A stretch of DNA of 64,000 nucleotides from Hericium rajendrae (taxonomy: Eukaryota > Basidiomycota > Agaricomycetes > Russulales > Hericiaceae): the NCBI GenBank assembly GCA_033439255.1, contig CM065884.1, forward strand, positions 2,914,001-2,978,000. The letters run 5' to 3'. Positions 23,796 to 35,800 of this stretch are shown piece by piece. Made by a program: the position numbers and the translations under genes. Under the pieces are notes generated by a model that worked only from the letters and a program-made list of their open reading frames with translations, ran no database searches and was not told where the DNA came from. Numbering within the stretch: the stretch's first letter is position 1; every line of letters starts with the position of its first letter.

Positions 23796-26610
23796 TAGTC
23801 TATCGGTAGATTACTTGCAAATGACGACTCACTGTTGCTCTTGGAGTTCGAGACCAGCATTTAAGAATGTCGTAGCAGTCATCTCGTGCAGAGAAACACC
23901 ACCTCGAGATATCTCCTCGGCTTCTTCGCGTGTCAGCTCGAGACGAACGTCAGCCAGTGTCACTTCTGATATCCCAGTAAGACAAGTATTGCCTGAAGAG
24001 GAAGCAGATACTCACTAAACTCTGGTTCTTCGTACGGGTTTGGCTGCGAGTCGTCGGTGTCGTATGCTTCGATCATTGCATCCCAAAGGTCTAAGATGTC
24101 ACTGGGAAAGGTCTGCTTGATGTCATCAAATGCTGGTTGCTGCTTGGTCAGGCATGCGATCGCGTCTTTCAGCGAGCACACTAGCTGTGTGCCTGGGTTC
24201 ATACATCAGACTTACGAGCACGTGTGATGATGCCAGGATCACTTACCCATCGACATAGTCTTCTGCCAGTTCATTGCACCGAAGAAGTCATTAAGCGCTT
24301 CATGTCGTCCCCCAGGTGACATTTCGCACATGCTGAGGGCAGTGGCATTCGTCTCAGCCCAGTTTGCTTCGATTCCCTCTCTGCACGTTCGACCGACACC
24401 TTCGGTGAAGTTGAATGAATATTTGACATGGCAGCTTGTGCCATGCGCTGGGAGATGGAATTTCGGGATCTTGAAAGTCACCTTCGTGACAGAGAAGTCA
24501 TGATGGAGGCTTGGGGGCATTTCCTTCATCCTGCGCTCGAAGTTTTTCGAGTACTGACACCCTATATCATACGAGATTATGAGGAGCAGCCAGATCTCGG
24601 CCACGATAACAATTGTCATTAGGACAATAAAATCCATGTTGGCATATCTATAGAATATGAGAAAGAGAAGGTTACTATTAAGAGCGAAAAACATACCGCT
24701 CTCCTCGTTGCAGATCACAAACCGCATTCGGTCGAAAGAACGAGTGGCGGCCACAGACAGCTGCACCCACACCATTTATAGCAAAGCGCTTTTGACCAGG
24801 CACGTTCGCGTGATCCACCGCTGTGAAAGAGGAATCACAGGACTTCATCTACCAAAGCTGGTTAGCAGAGAGTAAGAAAAGAAGATGTCATTCCACGGAC
24901 CTCAGCTTGGTCTTGATATTCGGAAAAATAATTTTGAAATTGATCCTCGGGCATGAAGTACGCCCACCCAGGAGCGAGCTCAATATCATCATAACCATGG
25001 TTCTTGAGCTTCAGCTTGAAGTTTGCGTCGACGGCGAGGAACATCGTGTATAGAAACCTGTAGGCAGTTAATAAGCAAGTTCGAATGTAAGCTACAAGAT
25101 ATCGCTCACCGTAGATGGGCAGGCACGGACTCCCAGCCGTCAGGGAGATTTCGACCTGGATGCAGACATGCTGGACACTCGATGACTAGCGAGCCCAGGG
25201 TGGTTGCGGCGATACCTCCTGGGTCATGACCACGCCCGCCACGCTTCGTCATTCGGATATGACGGAAGCATCTAACCACGTGGGAGAACTCCTTATAATG
25301 GTTCTGATATCATTCCGCAGATGTCAGTTATTTCAATCCCATATAAAGTGACACGTCTCACACCTTCGGTTGCTTGATACCTGCTCCATCGGTCAAACGG
25401 ACCAGACCATTGTAGAAATCAAAAGCATTGAGCTTGGCTTGTAGCGTGAGAATGTGGAACAACTGCAATACACAGAATGTGAAGACCGTCTGAGGACGCT
25501 TGAACGAGGCTGGCCACCATCTTGTGCACAGCAGCTGTATATATGTGTGAGATGCTCCGATACGGGCACAATCACAGTATCTGACCGAGACTGTATGGAT
25601 CCCGGATACGTCTACGACTGTGAGCTGGTTTGTGGATTTGTGGGGAAATGGGCAGTCGGCACCATCATGGCCAAGCTGAATGACCAGGCCGACCTCCTTC
25701 AGGCTTGCCTTCTCGAAATATGATCCATTCCAGTGCTATGACATGAGAACCTTAAGCAAATATCACTAGTTTAGAGGATTCTCCACGTACTTGAATGCGA
25801 TGCAAGGGCTCGTAAGCATGCCTGGATTTAATGCATCCACTGCACACCAACTGCGATGAAGTACAATCTTTGCAGTTATATAATCCAGCCTCAGTGCCGC
25901 AGACATTACAGTTTGCAGGAAATGCCTGGATGCTGATTCCCTCATGCTGTAGTACCTCGTCCAAAATTACATCTCGAAGGACTGCAAACTGCTTCATATA
26001 ATCCAGCTGGTTCGGAACTCGTCAGAAATACACAAACAATATGAACATATTCTTGCTTACTCGTCGCGTTCGCTTAGAGCGATGCGGATGGCCCTGGTTT
26101 GCGATTGCCTCGCCAATCACGATTTCTTCAGACTCTTGTAGTGCAAAATCTTGGGTCCCATGGGCATCATCGTCCTGCGGTAAGGAAGGTCTCTGTGTAT
26201 CCATGGGAGACATGCTGTCGTGCTCAAGGGCTGCCGGCTGGATGGAGATTTTCTTCGCCTTGACTTTAGTGCGATGGCGACCAACAATGATTCGGGTATG
26301 GTGCATGACAGATTCTTCTTGACATTCGTCGTCGCTAACGTAGATTCTTGCATCCTTCCTCCGCCGTTTCTTGCCTTGGCCGGACATGTTGACTGCCACA
26401 GCTGACAGCTCTAGTGCTCAACGAGTACGCAGCTGGCGACACTGTGCCCGCCAATTTTTTTTTACACATGACCTGACGCGAACGCATCGTGAAGTCGTCG
26501 CGAAGTGACAGAAGTACTAATGTCTACAGTATGTACGATAGTATCACGTCTAAAATTTGTACATAGAACAAAACACGACTTTGTTGATACTGTGACACAT
26601 GGATATTAAT

Positions 26611-26931
26611 TTAGCTCCCCAAAGTTTGTTGCAAATGGTCATACCTACAACCCATAAACACCAGTGCCTGATCCCCTATAGCCTGCAAGCAGACGGTATG
26701 CCCTTGTTGCACGAGCTCCCACTCTTGATGGAGCCCAGCTATGATGCGTTTGAGTCCATGCAATTCGTTCTTGTCGTCTCTAACTGACGCTCCGACGGGA
26801 ACGGCAGATAAACGGACCTCGATCCACTGCTGGAGAGCATGTAAATATTGCGACTCATTGATTACTGCGCTGCGGAGATCTGCATAGAGTAAGTTGCATT
26901 GATTGAACACCTTGTCTTCCTCGTGCACCAT
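26611..26931 (-). CDS. Small hypothetical protein upstream of KDZ-2 transposase
   Basis: A 106-codon frame from ATG 26931 with normal amino-acid use (MVHEEDKVFNQCNLLYADLR...) and mostly helix-forming sequence. I see no known motif. It lies just upstream of the KDZ-2 start on the same strand. It may be a later exon of the gene at 27053-27294, but I cannot find a clean splice joining them. Confidence 0.4.
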   Translation of the reverse strand: MVHEEDKVFNQCNLLYADLRSAVINESQYLHALQQWIEVRLSAVPVGASVRDDKNELHGLKRIIAGLHQEWELVQQGHTVCLQAIGDQALVFMGCRYDHLQQTLGS

Positions 26932-27052
26932 TGAGGAAGTACGGAGAATATCTCAGTGACGATGGGGAAGGATCATGGTATTGAGATATGGGCTGAGTGT
27001 GAGCAACGGCTGAGTATGGCCACACGGGTCAAATAAGCAGTAGATACTAGAC

Positions 27053-27294
27053 TCATGGCCTAAGACCTCCCAGCTGAGCCCTACGGATATTCATCTCCAT
27101 GTCTCTTTCTTGCTTACTGATTTTGCGGCGACCGATACGCTTGATGTAATTGTGACCGCGTTGATATGCCTGGCGCTCAGCCTGATGCCTTTCATCTTTG
27201 TAAGTTCCATTGGATCAATAGATACAACAGTATCTCACCTCTCATAATATGTTGCATTCCTATGAGGATTGGACGACGTAGATGTACGAGACAT
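27053..27294 (-). CDS. Small basic two-exon protein in KDZ-2
   Basis: Exon 1 27294-27239 (MSRTSTSSNPHRNATYYER). A 50-nt intron (27238-27189) has a GTGAGA donor and an AAAG acceptor. Exon 2 27188-27053 encodes HQAERQAYQRGHNYIKRIGR and a basic/acidic helix ending GGLRP. The total is about 63 aa, highly charged. No family is recognised. The in-frame splice and balanced composition are the support. Confidence 0.45.
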
Positions 27295-27783
27295 GGTAAG
27301 ATGCGTGAAAGCTTGTATTGATGCCGAGTCGACTCGTGCCGTGACCTGTAGACGCGGTGCCACTAGCGATGTAAGTCTCTGAGCACATCTATCCCGACTT
27401 TCAACAACAAGCCGTTCACTCGGGCATCCCCAAAATCTGTCATGGATATGTGGGCAAGGACCAGGAATATGTCAAGTAGATTTGTGAAGTGTATAGATCA
27501 AAACATATCTGAGCATTATTAGTTTTCTTTGTTTTCGTATACACACACATCCAATTTACCCCATCCTCATGAAGTCAAGTCGAGCTCGCCACTGGCTCAG
27601 AATTTCATCAAAGACCCTTTAAGGGCGGGATTCTGTTTCATGGCTCGGACAATTCAGGCTTTCAAAATGGCAAGCATACATAAAATTTGCAACAAATGCG
27701 TTGAGACACAGCGGACAATGATGCCAGTATGGTACTACAGTGCTGGCCCTCATCACTTAAACTAGATATATCTGCACCTTGAA

Positions 27784-28744
27784 TCAAGCCACAGCCTCGT
27801 CAAGGGATTTGAATGATTTATAGACCCCCAACTCGCTCTTCTTGAGTTTCTGATGGATGCTGAAGCTAGAAGAAACTATATAAGTGTCGAAACCGGACAA
27901 GACTGTGAAGTACTTACGAAGGATGGAGCAGGATACCAGGCTGCTTGCCTGATGCTACAGCCAGGAATGGCTTGCCCTCGTATGGACCATCGGCTTGAGG
28001 CAGAGCCATTGTGAGCTTCAGCTGGCTCACTTCTCCTGGCTGTTCATCAGCAGCAGGCGTGGGGCCTGGATGATTGTCGTCAGTTGTTACACCTGACGTG
28101 CTGCACAACACATTCTCCCGCTGCCGAGGACGCTTGCGGGAGGCCACGGGTGCTGGCTTCTTGGAATCCACTCCTTTTCCTTTCGCAGGCGGATCCACAA
28201 GGCCCTAGCATGCACACACGTCTAAGCCAATGACCAGGTCAACAATTAAACATGCATACCATGAATCTGACATTAATCCTTATCACCTCTCCCGACTGAG
28301 CTGCAGCCGGGATGACTATGTCCAGCCCCGACCGACTGGCAGATACCTTGACTTCGTCGGGCGAAGATTTGCTGTCCTCTTCGTCGGTATCCATTATTTC
28401 GATTACATCATTTGCCCAGTTCGCGCGAGCTTTCGTAGGAGCTTTCACGGGAGCAGCAGCAGGTGCTTTATCAATGGCCATAGACTCGGAGTCGGTGCTT
28501 CCAATACTAATCACGCTACTCTTGTCGTCAGCGCCAGCATCAGCACCTTGCGCGTCGGGATCTGCGGGGTTGTGGGTGTTAACGAGGCCTGAGGTTATAG
28601 TTTCCATGGTAAATGAGACATTACCTATAACCTCTGCATTTGGCTCGACCAAGATACGATCGAGTTTAGCAAGAACTGCCAATAGAAATCGCTTAGTCTC
28701 TGATTGAAAACGTGGCCAAAAACAAAAGACTTACGTCGAGACAT
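27784..28744 (-). CDS. Four-exon protein with possible RNase H1 N-terminal/viroplasmin-like C-terminus
   Basis: Exons 28744-28735, 28675-28260, 28204-27918 and 27865-27784. Introns are 59, 55 and 52 nt with GTAAGT, GTATGC and GTAAGT donors and AG acceptors. All four exons join in one frame. The product of about 264 aa starts MSRLLAKLDRILVEPNAEV. It has a Ser/Asp-rich acidic middle (WANDVIEIMDTDEEDSKSS), a Lys/Pro-rich basic stretch and the C-terminus FLAVASGKQPGILLHPS|FSIHQKL...GVYKSFKSLDEAVA. The pattern aVasGkqPGI...YKSFKSLDEA resembles the small domain at the N-terminus of RNase H1 and of caulimovirus viroplasmin, which binds RNA/DNA hybrids. The match is by eye and the fold is uncertain. 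It is cargo of KDZ-2. Confidence 0.6.
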
Positions 28745-29145
28745 CTCGAGAACATAGGTTGTAATGAGGGCAGCGAGGCTGAACGGCACGCAGACGACGA
28801 TGACTGAGGGTGACGATAACGGAGTGATTCGCTGATGATGAAAAAATAACACGAGCAGAGCATGGTCACATGTCACACTCATCAATAATGGTGACTACAC
28901 CTCGAGTTCGTCTCTGGTGGTTAGTGAACATTGTCAGTGGGATAGTGGATGACTGCATTGAGGGGTGGTGGATGCTTATCGATGAGAGTAGACGTCGTGC
29001 CAAGTGTTGTGAGTGTTGTCACATGTACATTTACTAGAGACCTTCATCGGAACCATCATGGGGTCTGCCCTCAGCTGAACCATCATCGCATCATCCCTCG
29101 AATGGCCTGGAGTCCGGTAACGTCGAGCTTTGACAACATCACAAC

Positions 29146-29431
29146 ATGAGGTCATGGGCAACGGACGAGCAATGCCAATACTTACAGTCTCTTCTGCCCA
29201 TCTACGAAGAAAGGCAGCGGACTAATTCAATCCCCACATTTTGGCCCAAAGTCTTTGAGGGGTGGTTTGAGAGATGGCCCTCGGATCGACCAGATTTCAA
29301 CTATCGCTTGGTAAGCCTTCACTGAGAAGGCATGAATGGCTACTCACTAGTGTTATTAGCATATCAAATCCTGGTTCCACAACAAGACACGCCCTAGCAG
29401 TGTACCACAAACTGCGGGTGCGGTCACATGA
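29146..29431 (+). pseudogene. Partial tandem duplicate of the companion gene's first two exons
   Basis: Exon 1 (29146-29310, 55 codons: MRSWATDEQCQYLQSLLP...FWPKVFEGWFERWPSD...) and the start of exon 2 (HIKSWFHNKTRP, after a 49-nt intron 29311-29359) parallel the intact copy at 29757 exactly in exon length. It runs into TGA at 29431 with no further exons. The upstream DNA is also duplicated (tccgg(t/c)aacgtcga, and ggttagtgaac...gtcagtgg). Confidence 0.6.
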
Positions 29432-29756
29432 GTCACACGTTTCCGGTGTTTAGTGAAAGTAGTCAGCGGGATAGTATTTAGTATGGTTATCGATGAGGAA
29501 CTTGGCAATGCCACGAGCTACGAGCATGGTTACATCATACATTTGTCGATATAAATGGCAATCCATGGCCTGTCCCCTCATTCGTCTGGTGGTTAGTGAA
29601 CCGTGTCAGTGGATTAGTAGTTTTGTAAATAGATGAAAAGACGATAGCGACGTACAGGAAATTCCTTGGCGCGCTTCGTCCTCGTCGACCCTCATTGACT
29701 CATCGACCCTCGAAGGCTCTCTAGTCCGGCAACGTCGACTCTGAGGATCCTGCACA

Positions 29757-31936
29757 ATGAAGCCATGGACAACAGACCCCCAGTTCACATACTTAAACAG
29801 CTGGCTGCCCGAATACAAAAAAAAACAGCTTACTGTTTCAACCCACACAATCTGGCCAGAACTCTTTGCGGGATGGTTTGAGAAATGGCCCGACGATCCG
29901 ACAGCTACCAACTATCACAAGGTAAGACCTTCGTACCCACGAAATAAAGACCTACTCACCGGTATTATCAGCGTATCAAGTCTTAGTTTAACAACAAATC
30001 ACGCAGTAACAGCAGGGCAAGCCGCAAATCGTTGTGTCGCATTCTGAATCTTATGGGCCGTGCAAGACGGCCAGCAGATTATCAAGTCTACCAGAAGCTG
30101 TATTGGAAGGCGCATAAGCTGGATGTCATCGTCGACAGTGCTTACAAAGAATACCTGCAAGAGAATCTGGGCACAGAGAAGGTCAAGTCGAAGCTCACCT
30201 TTCAAAATGACTTGTGTAAGGAGCAGCTCGGTCAAGCCTCGGCTGAAGTGAAGGCGGAGGTGGACAAGGCGATGCAGGACATGGTCCTCGCTAGTGACTC
30301 TGAGCCTGATAGGATGATGATGTGGAGCAATCCCTGAGCCCTGGTCTGCCAAAGAAGCATCCTCGTCGCGAGGAGTACGAAAGGTAAGCTAATCCATTTC
30401 ACAACTATAGATTCAAACTTACTTCGATGTCCTATAGGAATATTGAGGCACTATATGCGACTGGAAGACAGCTAGTGCACGAGATCTACCAGCAAACTGG
30501 TTGGATATCCATTCTAAAGGTTGGTGGTCCTCGCCCGAGTGAGAGAGGGAAGATAGAATCACTGAGGTACGCTGGATGCGCTGTAGGCAGAAGATCCGAA
30601 CTAACGAGTGATGCACGTAGCTTTGGTACCGAGCTAGGTCCACATGATGAAAGCTGGAAGTGGTCTGGATACCATGAGACAGTCGAAAAGCCATGGATGC
30701 GACACCTGCATACCAAGTTTCGTGAGTAACAAACCTTCTCGCCAGATGATGAAATCTTACCAAGGCTACAGCTAAGGACAAGTGCGATGCCCGAGCATTG
30801 GGACCTGCTGGTGCCTCGAGCGAAGTTCAGCAATCTGTAGACCAGCAGATAGAGGGGCCATCGTACAGCGCTCAGCCACAGACCCAGGATGCAATTGACC
30901 CTCAAATGCAGGTGACGGGAGGAATGCCTCAGCCTCAGCCTCAGGAGCAGCCGCAGTCACAGCCTCAGCTGCAGCCACCACCGCCAGCCCAGTCCACCAC
31001 AGGCAGCTCAAAGCAGGCATCTCGCCGTGGCGACAAGCAGGCGGACTCGTCGAGCACGAAGTCTAAAAAGTCGAAGGGCAAGCAGCGCAAGGAAAGCGAT
31101 GTCGAAACGTCCTCCGATGAGAGCAGGGATGAGGGCGAAAAGCCATGGAGCAGAGGAGAAGAAACTGAAGAGGAGATCGAGACCGATTACGGCAAAGACC
31201 AACCTACCCGTGTGCCCATGGCTTACGAACAGATGCGCCTCGACAATATAGCAAATCACCATAGGATCCTTGACTCCCTCGGCATTCGGAACTTTTCCCA
31301 AAGTGAAAAGAAGGCTGCAGAGGAAGGTGAAAAGAAGAAGAAGTCGAAAAAATCCAAGAAAGATAAGAGGAAGATTATGACGAGAGCCGCATCAGCTGCC
31401 AAAACTCAAGCACAGTGAGCGGTCATTCTATTCCTTGCTTGATCCGACAACGGCACTCACCTTAACACAGACAGGGGGCAGGAGAAAGTGACAAAGCTGC
31501 TGAAATGCAACCACAGGCCCAGACTCCGAAGGCTGGAAGCAGCAGAAATGCTGGTGAAAAGGCGTCCCAGGCGGAGAATCCACCTAAAGAAAGAGACAGA
31601 GCTGATGCGACTGTGCTGCCACGCCAGCCGCTTGCAGACGAAGTGAGTTACGAGCTTGTCATAGTGATGTTTCTGCACCTAACCGTGATCACTACTAAGG
31701 TCATGACTATTAATAAGACGACAGATACCTTGATCGAAAAGGTGTCTGCCATGACGAACTCTGCAAATCAAGTCAGTACATCGACGAATGACAGGGCAGT
31801 GGAGCATTCCGCGGCATCGACAGCAGGTGACGCTGCAGAAATCGTGGGCAAATCCACCCCTTCACAGCGATTGGACGGGGCGACATCGGTCACTGAACCT
31901 GAAGCCCTTGCAATGCAAGCCACCCCACATCAGTAA
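29757..31936 (+). pseudogene. KDZ-companion protein (WTT / RIKSWF family), nonsense and frameshift
   Basis: Exon 1 29757-29921 (MKPWTTDPQFTYLNSWLPEY...WFEKWPDD). Exon 2 from 29972 begins RIKS*FNNK, where TAG (29984-29986) replaces the Trp seen in the duplicate at 29146. The frame then continues through LDVIVDSAYKEYLQENLG to about 30300, where a one-base shift breaks it. The later exons are EALYATGRQLVHEIYQQTGW...KVGGPRP (30430-30730), a Gln/Pro-rich and Lys-rich exon (30780-31418) and a last exon reaching TAA at 31934-31936. This is the same gene type as 12844-14906 in KDZ-1. The E3 insertion begins at that TAA, and coding sequence resumes at 41238. Confidence 0.6.
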
Positions 31937-32180
31937 ACTTCAAATTGTCTGACTTGTCTGAGATTTGTCTGAAATGTATCTGATTTTGTCTAATTTTATC
32001 TAAACTTAGGCCATCAGACAGTCAGACTGGGGTCAGACACTCCTACGAGTGTCTATCATCCAGACACTATCAGACCATATTAGAAAAACTGATCTGACAT
32101 CAGATCAAAGTCTAACTGTTAGACCAGAAGTCTGATATCAGACTAAAGTCTGACTCTCAGGATTAGAAGTCTGACATCAG

Positions 32181-32580
32181 CATCAGGAACCTTCAAAACT
32201 TTCTGTTTGACCTGCGAGACATCTGACAGTGTCTGCATGACCTGCAGCAGTTGCATCAGACACATCAGATACTCTCAGACAACATCAGCTACTCTCAGCT
32301 AGCTGCAGAATATTTGACCTCAAGATTCAAAAAAGTATCAATGCAGAATGCTCGCAGATTGATCAGAACTGATCAGATTTATGTAAATTTTAGATATTGA
32401 AAAGTTTGTTGCATCTAATGATTAAAGTTGGATGACTACTATATCTGCCAATAGTTATTGATTTCAAAATATAAAAGCTCTGATCAGAAATTGATCTCTA
32501 ATTAGAGCCTGCAGCTGGATCAGATCTTGCAGTTGATCAGACTCTGCAAGGTCCATCAGAAAGTTTGAAGGTTCCTGATG
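32181..32580. mobile_element. 400-bp MITE, copy 2
   Basis: Nearly identical to 17892-18292 over its length, with the same CATCAGGAACCTTC ends. The flanks are AG on both sides rather than TA. It lies within the left arm of E3. Confidence 0.9.
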
Positions 32581-32736
32581 AGGATATGTCTGATATCAGA
32601 CTTAAATCTGATGTCAGAGATTTGTCTGAAATCAGAACATATCTAACATCAGACTTTTGATCTGATACTCAGACATATTCTGATGTCAGAGATTTGTCTG
32701 ATGTTGTCATTATCAGTCAAGTCAGATGAGCCTCCT

Positions 32737-32758
32737 ATTTAAACATAAAGGGCCAGTT
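32737..32758 (+). promoter_or_regulatory. Core-promoter-like sequence in E3 left arm
   Basis: A TATTTAAA box (32737 onward) is followed by TAAAGGGCCAGTT (32746-32758). The same 13-mer follows a TATAAAGG box at 37606. GCE copy 2 is inserted about 60 bp downstream. Confidence 0.4.
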
Positions 32759-32815
32759 CACAATCCAGCAGTCAGACACAAGTCATACATCAATCAGATT
32801 CACAAATATTACATC

Positions 32816-35800
32816 CACCAGTCCCAGCTATGAAATTATATTGTGTACCAGCAACTTGCCTAAATCGTATTACAAAAAACCCGGCAGTTGCTGCTCGGGA
32901 CCTTGCCACACACAATATAATTCACTCATATTATAATGTAGGTCGGGGCCGCTTGCCGGGCCGTACACTACGCACTGCCGCGCGCTTAGCGCGCCTACTC
33001 GCTCGGCACCGTCCACCGCCCTGCGCGCTTCCCGCCTCGGCTACGCGCTCACCGCCTCCCGCCCCGCCCGACCTCGGCTAAGCGCTCACCGCCTCCCGCC
33101 CCGCCCGCCCTCGGCTACGCGCTCGCTCGCCCGTCCCGCCCTCGGCTACGTGCCTGGGCCCTCGCTCTTCGCCGCGCCTCCCGTTGCGGCTATGCGCCTG
33201 TGCGCCCTCGGCTACACGACAGCGCGCCGCTACCGCCGCTCGTCCCACAGCATCCCCGGCGCCGTTGCTGCAGACGCACGCCATCAGCGCCGCTGGCGCT
33301 GCTGCCGTCGTCACTGCTACGTCGCTAGCGTGCGCGGGCGGGTGTCAGTGACGCGCACCGCTGCTGGGGCCCGTGCGTGGTTACCGCGCGTGACGCACCA
33401 TTTATGGGGTATCGAGCGCGGGGGCCCGCGCGCCGTTGCTGGGCTCGTGCGCCGTTGCTGGGCTCGTGCGCCATTGCTGGGCTCGCGCGCCGTTGCTGGG
33501 CTCGTGCGCCGTTGCTGAGCCCGCTCTGTTGCTGGGCCGCACGCCGTCGCTGTTGCGTTGCGCGCCGTTGCTAGGGGACCGACGCGGACTGCGACTGGGG
33601 GCGACGCGTGGAGATGCTGAGGCCACACGCGGGCGACGCGTGACGCGTGGGGCAGTGGACACGAGGGGTTGGTACGCGCGCTGGGTGTTGTGGTAAGCAT
33701 GGGCACTGGCGCCACATGCGCGGGGTCGGCCGCGCCTCCTCGTCGATGTGCGCGGGTGCGTACGCATCCGGAACATCTTGCGCGCGCTTCTGCACATGTC
33801 CCGGCGTGTGTGGAGGCGGCTGGATGGCTGTCGTGGGCCGTGGAGGGCGTGGGCCGTGGAGGGCGTGGTCGAGGGGCATGGAAGCGGGGCGGATGCACGG
33901 TGAGGGCCAGCGGAAGGGAGGCGAGGCGCGCGAAGAGCGCGGAGGTGCGCGTGAGCGCAAAGAGGAAGGAGGACAGGGAGGACAGGGAGGAGGGTGTAGC
34001 TGCAGAGGGAGAGGACGAGCCGCGTACCAACTGTGACGCGGCTCGGAATTTGCCGAGCCTCGGTGGCTGAAGGCCGAGAAGACCGAGGGAGGAGGAGGAG
34101 ACGAGTCGTAGGGAAGTTTTGGACCGCAGACGACCGAATTTGAACCGTATATACGTACCTATCGTAGTGTATAATATATGCTAGAAAGATTGAACGAGTA
34201 CCAGTAATATTAGAGTCAAGAAGGCGAAAATACGGTAACCTTAGGTAACCCTAATGCATAGTTCAGGTGGTGCAGGCTTCATCCCTTCGAAATTGGACAA
34301 ACGAGTTATGCGAGATGCTTTTACAAGCTGTGTATAATATATTTACGAATGTATAAATTTTTTTGTCAAGAATTGAGACCTGGAGACTCGAAAAACCTGT
34401 AGAATACAGCCTGACACAATCGAAAAACATAATTCTTGCCCCGATCCTATAGATCTGGGCCACAAAAAAATCTAATAAAGTAGAATAACATAGCTATAGT
34501 ATACCTTGACACATATCAGCAGACCGATAGATGGTAGGAAGGAGGTATACTAAGAAATCGCGACTCGAATCGGATGTCCGGCGTGCCCGAGACCTCGATT
34601 CGAGCTCGACGCGTTGACAAGCGCCGTCCATTTTAGACATGCTTATCGCTGCTTCGAGCACAGTACGTTTGCATGTCATTCGATTCGTACAAAATTTCGT
34701 AATTACATCGATTCAGTATAGCTACAGCTACTATATTATTCGTAGAATTGAATCAAATTTATCGGTTTTGAAAATTCTCTTCGAAGTTTGGCCAGCCTCG
34801 TTCGGTGCCCTGTTCGGCAATTGCCGATCGGCGCCGCAATGCTCGTGGCTGAGGGGCCTGTCCTCTTCCTCCTCCCATCAAGCCTCCAGTCAAGCGGGGA
34901 CGATGTAGGGCTCAATAGCCCATGAATTCGTAAGTGTTTCGCTCTCAAATTCGTTATGTATTCGTGTTGCTAACTATTTTCTGCTTATTCTAGCTCCCTC
35001 GCGCGCTGACGTGGCACGACAGGCCGCACCACGACACCCCTCCACCTCCCCTCCACCTCCCCTCCCCGCGCTCGCAAATGCGCACCGGACGTCCCCACCA
35101 CACTCGCGCGTAGCGACACGCGCTGCGCACTCGCGCCCACCCTTTCCCGCACGCATACCGCCGTTGCGTGCCGGGAGCATCCGCGCCGCGTCCGCGTGCT
35201 CCAGCGTCGCGCCCACGTACTCCAGCACGACACCGGCGCGCCAGCACCCCGCGCGCGTGCAACAGCACCACGCCGGCGCACCAGCACCTTCAGCCCACAT
35301 CCAGCCCGCCGCCTGCGCGTAACAGCCCCGGATCCGCGCGCCCAGCACGACACCGGCGGCGCCAGCACCCCGCGTGCGCGTAACACGACCACGCCCGCGT
35401 GCCAGCACCCCGTGTCCTGCGCGTAACACGACCACGCCGTGGCCCGCGCGTCCCAGCACCGTCCCCGCGAGGCCACGCGCCGTGCCCCGCGCACTCCAGC
35501 GGCGAGCTCCCGCGCTCCAGCGACGAGCTCCCGTGCTCCAGCGACGAGCTCCCGCGCTCCAGCGACGAGCTCCCACGCCTCAGCACCATCCCCGCTCCAG
35601 CACCGTGCCCCGCGCCGCCGTACCCGCGCGTCCCAACCCTGTGCCCCGCCCGCGGCAGCGACAGGCCCGCGCGTAGCTGCGTGCTGTGCCCATGTGCGGC
35701 CAGCGGGGCGCAGCGCGGATGCGTGGCCAGGCAGTGGACGGTGCGTGCAGGGCAGAGCGCGCGCCAGCGGCAAGCGGGCAGGCAGCGCCCGTGCCGATAC

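Larger units (their letters stand above)
19662..26387 (-). pseudogene. KDZ-family transposase (KDZ-2), split by an intronic insertion
   Basis: The start ATG at 26387 gives MSGQGKKRRRKD. The CxC zinc domain follows at about 25800-25930 (CNVCGTEAGLYNCKDC...CSGC...H). Next come HWNGSYFEK...LGHDG (about 25640-25730), CPACLHPGRNLPDGWE (about 25140), AVDANFKLKLKNHGYDD...GWAYFMPEDQF (24900-25040), STCDSSFTAVDHANVPGQKRF (about 24800), CDLQRGERYANMDF spanning an intron near 24690, YDIGCQY (about 24560), IPKFHLPAHG...GVGRTCREGIEA...EMSPGGRHEALND (24270-24480), LADVRLELTREEAEE (about 23930) and the C-terminal LWMLSDIPAAM...WKAGWWMW...AYAIRQATMYDDL (20000-20830). The tail is acidic. Two TGA codons interrupt it (20936-20934 and 20033-20031), each where Arg is expected. 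The intron 23832-21018 holds element E-21. Confidence 0.9.

Noticed and set aside
32570-32645. Hammerhead ribozyme (ctgatgag motif)
   Set aside because: The CTGATGAG string is not followed by a stem II plus GAAA in the right place, and part of it is the MITE terminus.
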